Below, one piece after another: positions 38,606 to 45,866 of a stretch of 64,000 bases of DNA. The translations under genes were made by a program, and so were the position numbers. Position 1 is the stretch's first letter, and every line of letters begins with the position of its first letter. The notes beneath the pieces are model-generated. The model did not search any database and was not told the DNA's origin. It worked only from the letters and a program-made list of their open reading frames with translations. The stretch covers positions 434,001-498,000 of the forward strand of contig NZ_JAFMSZ010000001.1 in NCBI RefSeq assembly GCF_017916505.1, written 5' to 3'. The DNA is from Naasia sp. SYSU D00057 (GTDB taxonomy: Bacteria; Actinomycetota; Actinomycetes; Actinomycetales; Microbacteriaceae).

Positions 38606-40215
38606 GCGTCCGGATCCTCGCCGGCGGAGCCGCGCGCGAGGCCGTCGACCGCGTCGTGCCGCAGCTCGTCGCGGACAAGGTCGCCTCGGGCATCACGGGT
38701 CAGGACCCCGACCTGTGGGGCGAGGCGGCCCAGTCCGAGGCCGCCAAGCGGCTCGGCTGGACCGAGGCCGTCGCGATCTCGCGGCCCCTCGTCGCCGAGA
38801 TCGTCGCGCTCCGCGAGGAGCTGCGCGCCCGCGACGTCGACCACATCGTGCTCGGCGGCATGGGCGGCTCGTCCCTCGCGCCCGAGGTCATCACCCGGAC
38901 CGCGGGCGTCGAGCTCACCGTGCTCGACTCCACCGATCCGGGCCAGGTGCTCTCGGCGCTGCAGGACCGCCTCGAGCGCACGGCCCTCGTCGTGTCCTCG
39001 AAGTCGGGCTCCACGGTCGAGACCGACAGCCAGCGCCGCGCCTACGAGAAGGCGTTCAGCGACGCCGGCATCGACCCGCGCGAGCGAATCATCGTCGTCA
39101 CCGACCCGGGCTCCCCGCTCGACCAGTCGGCGCGCGAGGCCGGCTACCGCGTGTTCAACGCCGACCCGAACGTGGGCGGCCGCTTCTCGGCGCTCACCGC
39201 GTTCGGCCTCGTCCCCTCGGGGCTGGCGGGCGCCGACATCGCCGAGCTGCTCGACGAGGCCGAGTCCGAGCTCGTCTACCTCGCGGTCGACCAGGAGGAC
39301 AACCCGGGGCTGATCCTCGGTGCGGCGATCGCGGGAGCGACGCCGCTCAAGGACAAGACGGGGATCGTCGCCGACGGCACCCACATCGTCGGCTTCGCCG
39401 ACTGGGCCGAGCAGCTGGTCGCCGAGTCGACCGGCAAGGAGGGCACCGGGCTGCTGCCGGTCGTGCTCGACACGGACGCGCCGGAGCTCACCGACCGTCC
39501 GGAGGACCTGCAGGTCGTCCGGCTCGTCGACGAGGCCACCGTCAGCCGCCACTCCGAGGAGCTCGCGGCCGGCGAGGTCGTGATGAGCGGCACGCTCGGC
39601 GAGCTGATCCTCGTCTGGGAGTACGCCATCGCGGTCGCGGGCCGCCTGCTCGGCATCAACCCGTTCGACCAGCCGGACGTCGAGTCCGCGAAGGTGGCCG
39701 CGCGCGGCCTCCTCGACGCGCGTCCCGAGCCGACCGCGCCCGCCTTCACCGAGGGCGGCGTGGAGGTCCGCGGCACGGACGAGGTGCTCGCCGGTGTCAC
39801 CGACCTGCGGGGTGCCGTAGAGGCGCTCCTCGCGCAGGTTGGCCCGACCGGCTACGTCTCCATCCAGGCGTACGTGGACCGGCTGGCGCTCCCCCGCCTC
39901 GCCGAGACGCGCGACCTCCTCGCGGCGCAGGCGCACCGTCCCGTCACCTTCGGGTGGGGTCCGCGGTTCCTGCACTCCACAGGGCAGTACCACAAGGGCG
40001 GCCCCGCCGTCGGCGTGTTCCTGCAGATCACCGCGGACGCGGCGACCGACGTGGAGATCCCCGGACGGCCGTTCACCTTCGGTCAACTCATCCAGGCCCA
40101 GGCCACCGGAGACGCCACCGTGCTCGCCGAGCACGGACGCCCGGTCCTGCGCCTCAACCTCACGTCCGACGCGGCAACGACGGCGCTGTTCGACGCACTC
40201 AACCCTCGAGCCTGA
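38602..40215 (+). CDS. pgi: Glucose-6-phosphate isomerase
   Basis: A 537-residue SIS-fold isomerase, interconverting glucose-6-phosphate and fructose-6-phosphate. Phosphate-binding segments [13 protein letters not shown] and [12 protein letters not shown], and [16 protein letters not shown] are diagnostic for the actinobacterial branch. The GTG at 38602 overlaps the tal stop (GTGA). Placement of pgi between tal and zwf is seen in other actinobacteria. Confidence 0.95.
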   Translation: MSVRILAGGAAREAVDRVVPQLVADKVASGITGQDPDLWGEAAQSEAAKRLGWTEAVAISRPLVAEIVALREELRARDVDHIVLGGMGGSSLAPEVITRTAGVELTVLDSTDPGQVLSALQDRLERTALVVSSKSGSTVETDSQRRAYEKAFSDAGIDPRERIIVVTDPGSPLDQSAREAGYRVFNADPNVGGRFSALTAFGLVPSGLAGADIAELLDEAESELVYLAVDQEDNPGLILGAAIAGATPLKDKTGIVADGTHIVGFADWAEQLVAESTGKEGTGLLPVVLDTDAPELTDRPEDLQVVRLVDEATVSRHSEELAAGEVVMSGTLGELILVWEYAIAVAGRLLGINPFDQPDVESAKVAARGLLDARPEPTAPAFTEGGVEVRGTDEVLAGVTDLRGAVEALLAQVGPTGYVSIQAYVDRLALPRLAETRDLLAAQAHRPVTFGWGPRFLHSTGQYHKGGPAVGVFLQITADAATDVEIPGRPFTFGQLIQAQATGDATVLAEHGRPVLRLNLTSDAATTALFDALNPRA

Positions 40216-40250
40216 CGGGCACTCCGCCCGTCCACGTCAAGGAGTCGTGC

Positions 40251-41789
40251 ATGCCGGTCGCCATCACACCGGACTACAACCCTCTTCGCCTACCGTCCGA
40301 CCGCCGTCTCAACCGCATCGCGGGGCCGAGCGGCCTGATCATCTTCGGGGTCACGGGTGACCTGTCCCGCAAGAAGCTCATGCCCGCCGTCTACGACCTC
40401 GCGAACCGCGGGCTGCTCCCGCCGGGCTTCGCGCTCGTCGGGTTCGCCCGTCGCGACTGGGAGGACCAGGACTTCGAGAAGATCGTCTACGACGCGGTCA
40501 AGCAGTACTCGCGCACGCCCTTCGACGAGGACGTGTGGAAGCAGCTGTCGCAGGGCATCCGGTTCGTGTCCGGCACCTTCGACGACGACGCGGCCTTCGA
40601 CGAGCTGAAGCGCACGATCCACCAGCTCGACGCGGACCGGGGAACGATGGGCAACCACGCGTTCTACCTGTCGATCCCGCCGAAGGCCTTCCCGCAGGTC
40701 ACGGAGCAGCTCCGCCGCTCCGGGCTCGCGGAGCCGAAGGACGGCGAGTGGCGCCGTGTCGTCATCGAGAAGCCGTTCGGCAGCGACCTCACGACGGCGC
40801 GCGAGCTGAACACGGTCGTCGAGTCGGTCTTCCCGGCCGACTCGGTCTTCCGGATCGACCACTACCTCGGCAAGGAGACGGTCCAGAACATCCTGGCGCT
40901 CCGGTTCGCGAACCAGCTCTACGAGCCCATCTGGAACGCGAACTACGTCGACCACGTGCAGATCACGATGGCCGAGGACATCGGCGTCGGCGGCCGTGCC
41001 GGATACTACGACGGCATCGGCGCGGCGCGGGACGTCATCCAGAACCACCTGCTCCAGCTGCTCGCCCTCACAGCGATGGAGGAGCCCGTCTCGTTCGACG
41101 CGCGCGACCTGCGCACGGAGAAGGAGAAGGTGCTCTCCGCGGTGCGCCTGCCGAAGGACCTGTCCCTGTCCACGGCGCGGGGTCAGTACTCCGGCGGCTG
41201 GCAGGGCGGTGAGAAGGTCGTCGGCTTCCTCGACGAGGAGGGGATGAACCCCCAGTCGGTCACGGAGACCTACGCGGCGATGCGCCTCGACATCGACACG
41301 CGCCGCTGGTCGGGCGTGCCGTTCTACCTCCGTGCCGGCAAGCGCCTCGGCCGCCGCGTCACCGAGATCGCCGTCGTGTTCAAGCGCGCCCCGCAGTACC
41401 TCTTCGCCGAGGCGCAGACCACGATGCTCGGTCAGAACGCGCTCGTCATCCGGGTGCAGCCCGACGAGGGCGTGACGATCCGGTCCGGCTCGAAGGTGCC
41501 GGGTGCCGGCATGCAGGTCCGCGACGTCACCATGGACTTCGGCTACGGCCACGCGTTCACGGAGGCGTCCCCGGAGGCGTACGAGCGCCTGATCCTCGAC
41601 GTGCTGCTCGGTGAGCCCCCGCTCTTCCCGCGGCACCAGGAGGTCGAGCTGTCCTGGAAGATCCTCGACCCGGTCGAGGAGTTCTGGTCCACGCAGGGCC
41701 AGCCCGAGCAGTACTACCCGGGCACCTGGGGCCCCGCTTCGGCGGACGCCCTGATGGCCCGTGACGGCAGAAGCTGGAGAAGGCCGTGA
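40251..41789 (+). CDS. zwf: Glucose-6-phosphate 1-dehydrogenase
   Basis: A 512-residue enzyme that oxidises glucose-6-phosphate with NADP+ to 6-phosphogluconolactone. The nucleotide loop IIFGVTGDLSRKKLMPA, the active-site RIDHYLGKE with catalytic His, and VIEKPFG are present. ATG at 40251 has an AAGGAG seven bases upstream. Its stop overlaps the opcA GTG by 4 nt; OpcA is its partner in this group. Confidence 0.97.
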   Translation: MPVAITPDYNPLRLPSDRRLNRIAGPSGLIIFGVTGDLSRKKLMPAVYDLANRGLLPPGFALVGFARRDWEDQDFEKIVYDAVKQYSRTPFDEDVWKQLSQGIRFVSGTFDDDAAFDELKRTIHQLDADRGTMGNHAFYLSIPPKAFPQVTEQLRRSGLAEPKDGEWRRVVIEKPFGSDLTTARELNTVVESVFPADSVFRIDHYLGKETVQNILALRFANQLYEPIWNANYVDHVQITMAEDIGVGGRAGYYDGIGAARDVIQNHLLQLLALTAMEEPVSFDARDLRTEKEKVLSAVRLPKDLSLSTARGQYSGGWQGGEKVVGFLDEEGMNPQSVTETYAAMRLDIDTRRWSGVPFYLRAGKRLGRRVTEIAVVFKRAPQYLFAEAQTTMLGQNALVIRVQPDEGVTIRSGSKVPGAGMQVRDVTMDFGYGHAFTEASPEAYERLILDVLLGEPPLFPRHQEVELSWKILDPVEEFWSTQGQPEQYYPGTWGPASADALMARDGRSWRRP

Positions 41790-42793
41790 TCGTCGACCTG
41801 CCCAACACCACCACCGCCGGCGTCTCGAAGGCGCTCGTGAAGATCCGCGAGGAGGGCGGCGCAGTCGCGCTCGGCCGCGTCCTCACCCTCGTGATCGCCG
41901 CCGAGTCGGGGCGCGAGGAGGAGGCGATCGAGGCGGCGAACGACGCCTCCCGAGAGCACCCGATGCGCGTCATCGTCATCTCGCACGACGAGGACAGCCG
42001 GTCGGACACCGCGCCCCGGGTCGACGGGCAGATCCGGGTCGGCGGCGACGCCGGCGCGAGCGAGGTCGTCGTGCTGCGCGCGTTCGGTGAGGCCGCGAGC
42101 CATGAGGAGACCCTCGTCACCGGTCTGCTCCTCCCCGACGCGCCGGTCGTCGCCTGGTGGCCCGGCGTCGCCCCCGACGTGGTCTCCCAGTCCCCCATCG
42201 GCCGGATCGCGACCCGGCGGATCACCGACGCGTCGACGCAGCCGAACCCGCTCGGGTTCCTGAACCACCTGTCGAGCACCTACGCACCCGGCGACACCGA
42301 CTTCGCGTGGACGCGCCTCACCCTGTGGCGCGCTCAGCTGGCCGCGGTGCTCGACCAGCCGCCGTACGAGCCGGTGATCGGCGTCGAGGTGCACGGTGCG
42401 GAGGACTCCCCCTCGACCGCGCTGCTCGCCGCCTGGCTCGGCCTGCAGCTCGAGGTCCCGGTCAGCCACGAGGTGTCGATCCGCGCCACCGGCTCGAGCG
42501 GCATCCACGCCGTCCGCCTGGTGCGCCGCTCGGGCATCATCGAGCTCGACCGCCCGGAGGGCAACATCGCGACCCTCGAGCAGCCCGGGAAGCCGACGCA
42601 CGACGTGTCGCTCCCCCGCCGCAGCCTCCGCGACTGCCTCGCCGAGGAGCTGCGCCGGCTGGGCCCGGACGACCTCTACGGCGACGTGATTCGCCGCGGC
42701 CTGCCGCGCCTCCGCGGGCCCGTGCACGTGGATGCTGAGCCGATCGGGGCCGGTGCTAGTGTGGCGACACCCTCGAAAGGTGGCCAGAGTTGA
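41786..42793 (+). CDS. opcA: Glucose-6-phosphate dehydrogenase assembly protein OpcA
   Basis: A 335-residue accessory protein that in actinobacteria and cyanobacteria activates or assembles Zwf. The family pattern includes VDLPNTTTAGVSKALVKIREEGGAVALGRVLTLV at the start and WWPGVAPDVVSQSPIGRIATRRITDAS in the middle. GTG start overlaps zwf; its stop overlaps the pgl TTG by 4 nt, so zwf, opcA and pgl are co-translated. Confidence 0.95.
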   Translation: MIVDLPNTTTAGVSKALVKIREEGGAVALGRVLTLVIAAESGREEEAIEAANDASREHPMRVIVISHDEDSRSDTAPRVDGQIRVGGDAGASEVVVLRAFGEAASHEETLVTGLLLPDAPVVAWWPGVAPDVVSQSPIGRIATRRITDASTQPNPLGFLNHLSSTYAPGDTDFAWTRLTLWRAQLAAVLDQPPYEPVIGVEVHGAEDSPSTALLAAWLGLQLEVPVSHEVSIRATGSSGIHAVRLVRRSGIIELDRPEGNIATLEQPGKPTHDVSLPRRSLRDCLAEELRRLGPDDLYGDVIRRGLPRLRGPVHVDAEPIGAGASVATPSKGGQS

Positions 42794-43554
42794 CCAACGA
42801 ACGCCGAGTCATCGTCCACCCGGACACGGAGTCCCTCGTCGGATCCGTGGCCGCACGGTGCATCACGAAGCTCGTCGATCTCCTCGATGAGAACGACGAG
42901 GCGCACGTGGTGCTGACCGGCGGCGGCATGGGCGGCGAGACTCAGCGGGCCATCCGCGACTCCGCCGCGCGCGACACGGTCGACTGGACGCGCGTGCACT
43001 TCTGGTGGGGCGACGAGCGGTTCCTGCCCGCCGGCGATCCGGAGCGCAACGACGTGCAGGCCCGCGCGGCCCTCCTCGACGCGCTGCCGACACCGGCCTC
43101 GAACATCCACGCGTTCCCGGCGAGCGACGAGATCCCCGACATCGACGAGGCGGCCGCAGCGTACGCCGACCAGCTGATGCTCGCGGCGCCGGAGGGCGAG
43201 AGCGTCCCCCGCTTCGACATCACGTTCCTCGGCGTGGGCCCGGACGGGCACGTCGCGTCGCTCTTCCCCGACCGGGAGCGCGTGATGGACCGCGTCGTCG
43301 CCGCGGTGCGCAACGCGCCGAAGCCGCCGCCGGACCGGCTGACCCTCACGCTCCCGACGATCAACACATCGGACCGCATCTGGATGGTCCTGGCCGGCTC
43401 GGACAAGGCGTCCGCCCTCGGCCTGGCACTCGCGGGCGCGACCGCGAACGAGGTGCCCGCCGCCGGCGTCCAGGGCCGCAAGCGCACGGTGTTCTTCGTG
43501 GACAAGAAGGCCGCGGCCGACGTCCCCGAGTCCCTCATCGCCAGCTCCTACTGA
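42790..43554 (+). CDS. pgl: 6-Phosphogluconolactonase
   Basis: A 254-residue enzyme hydrolysing 6-phosphogluconolactone, the step after Zwf. It shows LTGGGMGGETQRAI, WWGDERFLPAGDPERN and FLGVGPDGHVASLFP, which are the phosphate- and substrate-binding signatures. The start is a TTG overlapping the opcA stop (TTGA); with coupling, this weak start is plausible. It ends the pentose-phosphate operon at a strong hairpin. Confidence 0.96.
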   Translation: MTNERRVIVHPDTESLVGSVAARCITKLVDLLDENDEAHVVLTGGGMGGETQRAIRDSAARDTVDWTRVHFWWGDERFLPAGDPERNDVQARAALLDALPTPASNIHAFPASDEIPDIDEAAAAYADQLMLAAPEGESVPRFDITFLGVGPDGHVASLFPDRERVMDRVVAAVRNAPKPPPDRLTLTLPTINTSDRIWMVLAGSDKASALGLALAGATANEVPAAGVQGRKRTVFFVDKKAAADVPESLIASSY

Positions 43555-43560
43555 GCGCGC

Positions 43561-43594
43561 GAAGGGCCCCCGACCACGCGGTCGGGGGCCCTTC
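43561..43594 (+). terminator. Terminator of the tkt-pgl operon
   Basis: Perfect 15-bp stem GAAGGGCCCCCGACC / GGTCGGGGGCCCTTC with an ACGC loop, six bases after the pgl stop. Its stem is nearly the same as that of the rbpA terminator at 45046-45078. Confidence 0.9.
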
Positions 43595-43721
43595 GTCGTT
43601 CCCCGGCCCCGGTGGTTGAGGAGGCCGCGCAGCGGCCGTTTCGAAACCGCGCGACCTGCGTCGAGAACCCAGCGACGCTCGTGGCTGAGTCCGGAGACAA
43701 GGTTGCCTGATTTCGAAGCTC

Positions 43722-44771
43722 CTATTGCGTCAAGGCCTGGAGCACGGGGTGGATTTCGCGGACCAGGTGTCGTTTGAGGAGGCGGATGGCGTCTCGTTTG
43801 GTCTTGCCGCGGGCCATGGTGCGGGCGATGTAATCGACGGTTCTGGGGTCGCGGCGTAGTCGGCCGAGGGCGATGCGGTGGATGGCGGCGTTGCCGTCGC
43901 GGTTGCCGCCCCGGTCGCAGCGGAACCTGGAGCTGTTGCCCGAGGACACCGGAACCGGGGCGATGCCGAAGAGATGCGCCAGGGCTGCCTCGGTGGGGAT
44001 TCGGCGGGTGTTCTGCCCGGCGGCGACCAGCAGGGCGGCGGCGGTGTCCGGGCCGATCGCGGGGATCGCCAGCAGGGTGGGTGCGGCCTGCTCGAGCAGC
44101 GCCTGCAGCTGCTGTTGGAGCTGGCGGGCCTGGTTCCGGCAGTCCAGCCAGCGGGCGGCATGCAGGGCGAGGACGCTGCCCAGCGCCGCGCTGACCGGGT
44201 CAGTGGTCGCGGGCCGGGACGATGCAAGGGCTTGGGCCAGGCGCAGTGCGGTGGGCTGCCGGAACTGCTCCCGAAACTCGGCCGGCGAGGTGACCAGAAA
44301 GGTGCGGATCTGGTTCATGATCTGGGTCTGTTGGCGCACCACCAGGCGCCGGGTGTCGCGCAGCAGCCGGATCGCCTGGACCACCCCGGTGCTGTCTTTG
44401 GGGACTGCGGTCGCGCGGCCGCTGAGCGCGGCGCGGGCGGCGGTGAACGCGTCCGCGGTGTCGGTCTTTCCCCGCCGGCGCCGGTCGGACTTGTCCCCCG
44501 GACTGGTCTCGACCACCCGCCAACCCCGTTCCAGCAGGAACCTGGTCAGCGCCGCCCCATAGGAGCTGGTGCCCTCCACCGCCGCGACCTCGACCGGGCC
44601 GAACGCCTCGACCCAGTCCGCGAGCTGCCAATAGCCGGCCGGGGTGGCTGGGAAGGACCGGTCGGCCAGCTCCCGGCCGGTCCGGTCGAGGACCGCGGCG
44701 TGATGCCGGTCCCGGTGGGTGTCGACACCGACGAACACGCCCTGGGCTGGTGAAGCCTGGTTTGTCATCAT
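43722..44771 (-). CDS. IS110 family transposase (DEDD recombinase)
   Basis: A 349-residue recombinase. The N-terminal RuvC-like DEDD domain has Asp17 (GVDTHRD), Glu66 (VEGTSSYG), Asp104 and Asp107 (KTDTADA). The C-terminal Tnp (Transposase_20) domain has the helix-hairpin-helix AIPAIGPDTAAALL and the serine-containing block SSGNSSRF (about 276-283) followed by GNRDGNAAIHRIALGRLRRD. Both catalytic parts appear intact and the frame is unbroken, so the element may be active. The two tandem ATG codons at 44771 and 44768 are both possible starts; a weak GAGAGGCAGG precedes them. G+C is a little lower than the neighbours. Confidence 0.95.
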   Translation of the reverse strand: MMTNQASPAQGVFVGVDTHRDRHHAAVLDRTGRELADRSFPATPAGYWQLADWVEAFGPVEVAAVEGTSSYGAALTRFLLERGWRVVETSPGDKSDRRRRGKTDTADAFTAARAALSGRATAVPKDSTGVVQAIRLLRDTRRLVVRQQTQIMNQIRTFLVTSPAEFREQFRQPTALRLAQALASSRPATTDPVSAALGSVLALHAARWLDCRNQARQLQQQLQALLEQAAPTLLAIPAIGPDTAAALLVAAGQNTRRIPTEAALAHLFGIAPVPVSSGNSSRFRCDRGGNRDGNAAIHRIALGRLRRDPRTVDYIARTMARGKTKRDAIRLLKRHLVREIHPVLQALTQ

Positions 44772-44988
44772 TGACCTGCCTCTCGAGAAGGTGAAAGGCG
44801 CAGGCCGGGGCGAGCAGACAACTCAGTGAACAGGGCTTGTTGCCGCAGGCTCCTATCAAGTCATGAACGTCCCGGTCTGCGCTGCTTCAGCGCCCGGACG
44901 GGCCGACACTTCGAAATCGAGACAGCCCAACAGGCGTCAGAGACACACCACAGTCAGACCCGCCCGGAACGCCACCATCACATCACTG
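44772..44988 (-). ncRNA. Putative bridge RNA region of the IS110 element
   Basis: The 217-nt non-coding left end upstream of the transposase, the place where IS110-group elements encode a bridge RNA. In element orientation it contains ATAGGAGC (complement of 44849-44856), matching the element's 3' terminus ATAGGAGCT, then TCACTGAG (complement of 44822-44829), the reverse complement of its 5' terminus CTCAGTGA; a short GGC-aacaa-GCC hairpin lies between. Further 5', GATTTCGAAG (complement of 44909-44918) is the exact reverse complement of the chromosomal flank plus core, CTTCGAAATC. A strong hairpin (CGCTG-aag-CAGCG core, 44868-44898) separates the two guide areas. The RNA ends are not known; the left-target guide is not clear. 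Confidence 0.6.
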
Positions 44989-45045
44989 AGACGCCCGCTG
45001 CGCGGGCTCCTCAATCACCGGAGAACCGGAGTCCGGGCGCATGAA

Positions 45046-45078
45046 GAAGGCCCCCGACCGTCGTGGTCGGGGGCCTTC
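45046..45078 (-). terminator. Terminator of the rbpA transcript
   Basis: Perfect 14-bp stem GAAGGCCCCCGACC / GGTCGGGGGCCTTC with a 5-nt loop, 12 nt beyond the rbpA stop on the minus strand. Confidence 0.88.
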
Positions 45079-45090
45079 TTCGGGTCCGTC

Positions 45091-45459
45091 CTAGCTCTGG
45101 GCCGGGATCTTCCCGCGGCGGATGCGGAGCTGCGTGAGCGCCTCCTCGAGCAGCTGTGCCGCCTCCTCCTCGGTGCGACGCTCCTTCACGTACGCGAGGT
45201 GCGTCTTGTAGGGCTCCGTCTTCTGGACGGCGGGAGGGTTGTCCTTGTCGCGACCCGCGGGCAGACCGCTCGACGGCGAGTCGATCACGTCCGGGATCTC
45301 CTCCGCCGGGAGGTTCGCGGCGAAGTAGCGGACGGTCTCGTTGCCGAGCGCGTCCCAGTACGACACGGCCACACGCTCGGCGTGGAAGCCGTGGTCCTGC
45401 TCTCCCATGGGTCCTGCGCCGACGCGGGAACCGCGGATCGCGCTGCCTCCTGATGCCAT
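45091..45459 (-). CDS. rbpA: RNA polymerase-binding protein RbpA
   Basis: A 122-residue actinobacterial transcription factor that binds the RNA polymerase beta subunit region and primary sigma factor and stabilises open complexes. The N-terminal tail SAIRGSRVGAG, the core AERVAVSYWDALGNETVRYFA and the sigma-interacting C-terminal helices ERRTEEEAAQLLEEALTQLR are seen. The core domain lacks the zinc cysteines found in some RbpA proteins. ATG follows AGGGGGAG. It is 29 bp downstream of secG and ends the leftward glycolytic gene cluster. Confidence 0.96.
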   Translation of the reverse strand: MASGGSAIRGSRVGAGPMGEQDHGFHAERVAVSYWDALGNETVRYFAANLPAEEIPDVIDSPSSGLPAGRDKDNPPAVQKTEPYKTHLAYVKERRTEEEAAQLLEEALTQLRIRRGKIPAQS

Positions 45460-45488
45460 TTACTCCCCCTGGGGTGTGCGACGGGGCG

Positions 45489-45740
45489 TCAGGCGCCGAC
45501 GTCGAATCGGGTGATGAGGCCCAGCACAACGATGCAGGCCACCCAGACGAGTCCGAGCACCACGGTGATGCGGTTGAGGTTGCGCTCCGCAACGCCCGAG
45601 GCGCCGAGGTTCGAGGTGACGCCGCCGCCGAACATGTCGGAGAGGCCGCCACCGCGTCCGCGGTGCAGCAGGATCAGCATGGTCAGCAGCAGGCTGGTGA
45701 TGCCGAGCACCACCTGGAGCACGACCGCGAGGATCTCCAC
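45489..45740 (-). CDS. secG: Preprotein translocase subunit SecG
   Basis: An 83-residue membrane protein of the Sec translocon with two helices (about 3-22 and 57-77) and the conserved central HRGRGGGLSDMFGGG loop. GTG at 45740 has AAAGG nearby. In actinobacteria secG usually follows tpiA directly; here a kinase gene lies between them. Confidence 0.94.
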   Translation of the reverse strand: MEILAVVLQVVLGITSLLLTMLILLHRGRGGGLSDMFGGGVTSNLGASGVAERNLNRITVVLGLVWVACIVVLGLITRFDVGA

Positions 45741-45785
45741 GCATTGCCTTTCGTCTGGCGGCCCGGCAGCGCCGGACCGATGTTG

Positions 45786-45791
45786 AGTATA
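45786..45791 (-). promoter_or_regulatory. Candidate -10 element for secG
   Basis: TATACT on the minus strand (AGTATA at 45786-45791), 46 nt before the secG start. A short GCACA/TGTGC inverted repeat lies immediately upstream. The -35 match is poor, so the call is tentative, but it would give secG-rbpA its own promoter separate from the kinase gene. Confidence 0.4.
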
Positions 45792-45866
45792 AGCACAGGT
45801 TTGTGTGCACCGCCGTTCGCCGCACCTGGTCGGGCGCGGAGTCGAGCGGCGGGGATACCCTCCAGG

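Larger units (their letters stand above)
43717..44990 (-). mobile_element. IS110-family insertion sequence
   Basis: About 1.27 kb, oriented leftward. Ends were placed by comparing the interrupted repeat with intact copies: the flanks are GATTTCGA|AG on the left and AG|ACGCCCGCTG on the right, with the AG dinucleotide (CT in element orientation) at both ends as the likely core. There are no terminal inverted repeats, as is normal for IS110. The transposase stop codon lies only a few bases from the left edge, and about 217 nt of non-coding DNA precede the transposase. Ends are good to within a few bases. Confidence 0.82.
43611..45023. repeat. Long palindromic repeat, copy B, interrupted by an IS110-family element
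   Basis: The left part (43611-43718) begins GGTGGTTGAGGAGG with mini-hairpin GGCCGC-gca-GCGGCC and TTTCGAAACC, and proceeds to CTGATTTCGA. The right part (44989-45023) resumes with GACGCCCGCTGCGCGGG and CTCCTCAATCACCGGAG, exactly as expected for the end of the palindrome seen uninterrupted at 17253-17393. The two parts are separated by the element at 43717-44990. Confidence 0.82.

Noticed and set aside
43718-44856. IS boundaries at the direct repeats GCTCCTAT (43718-43725 and 44849-44856).
   Set aside because: The right copy would leave only ~80 nt before the transposase and would not restore the interrupted palindrome. The copy is better explained as the donor guide matching the element end.
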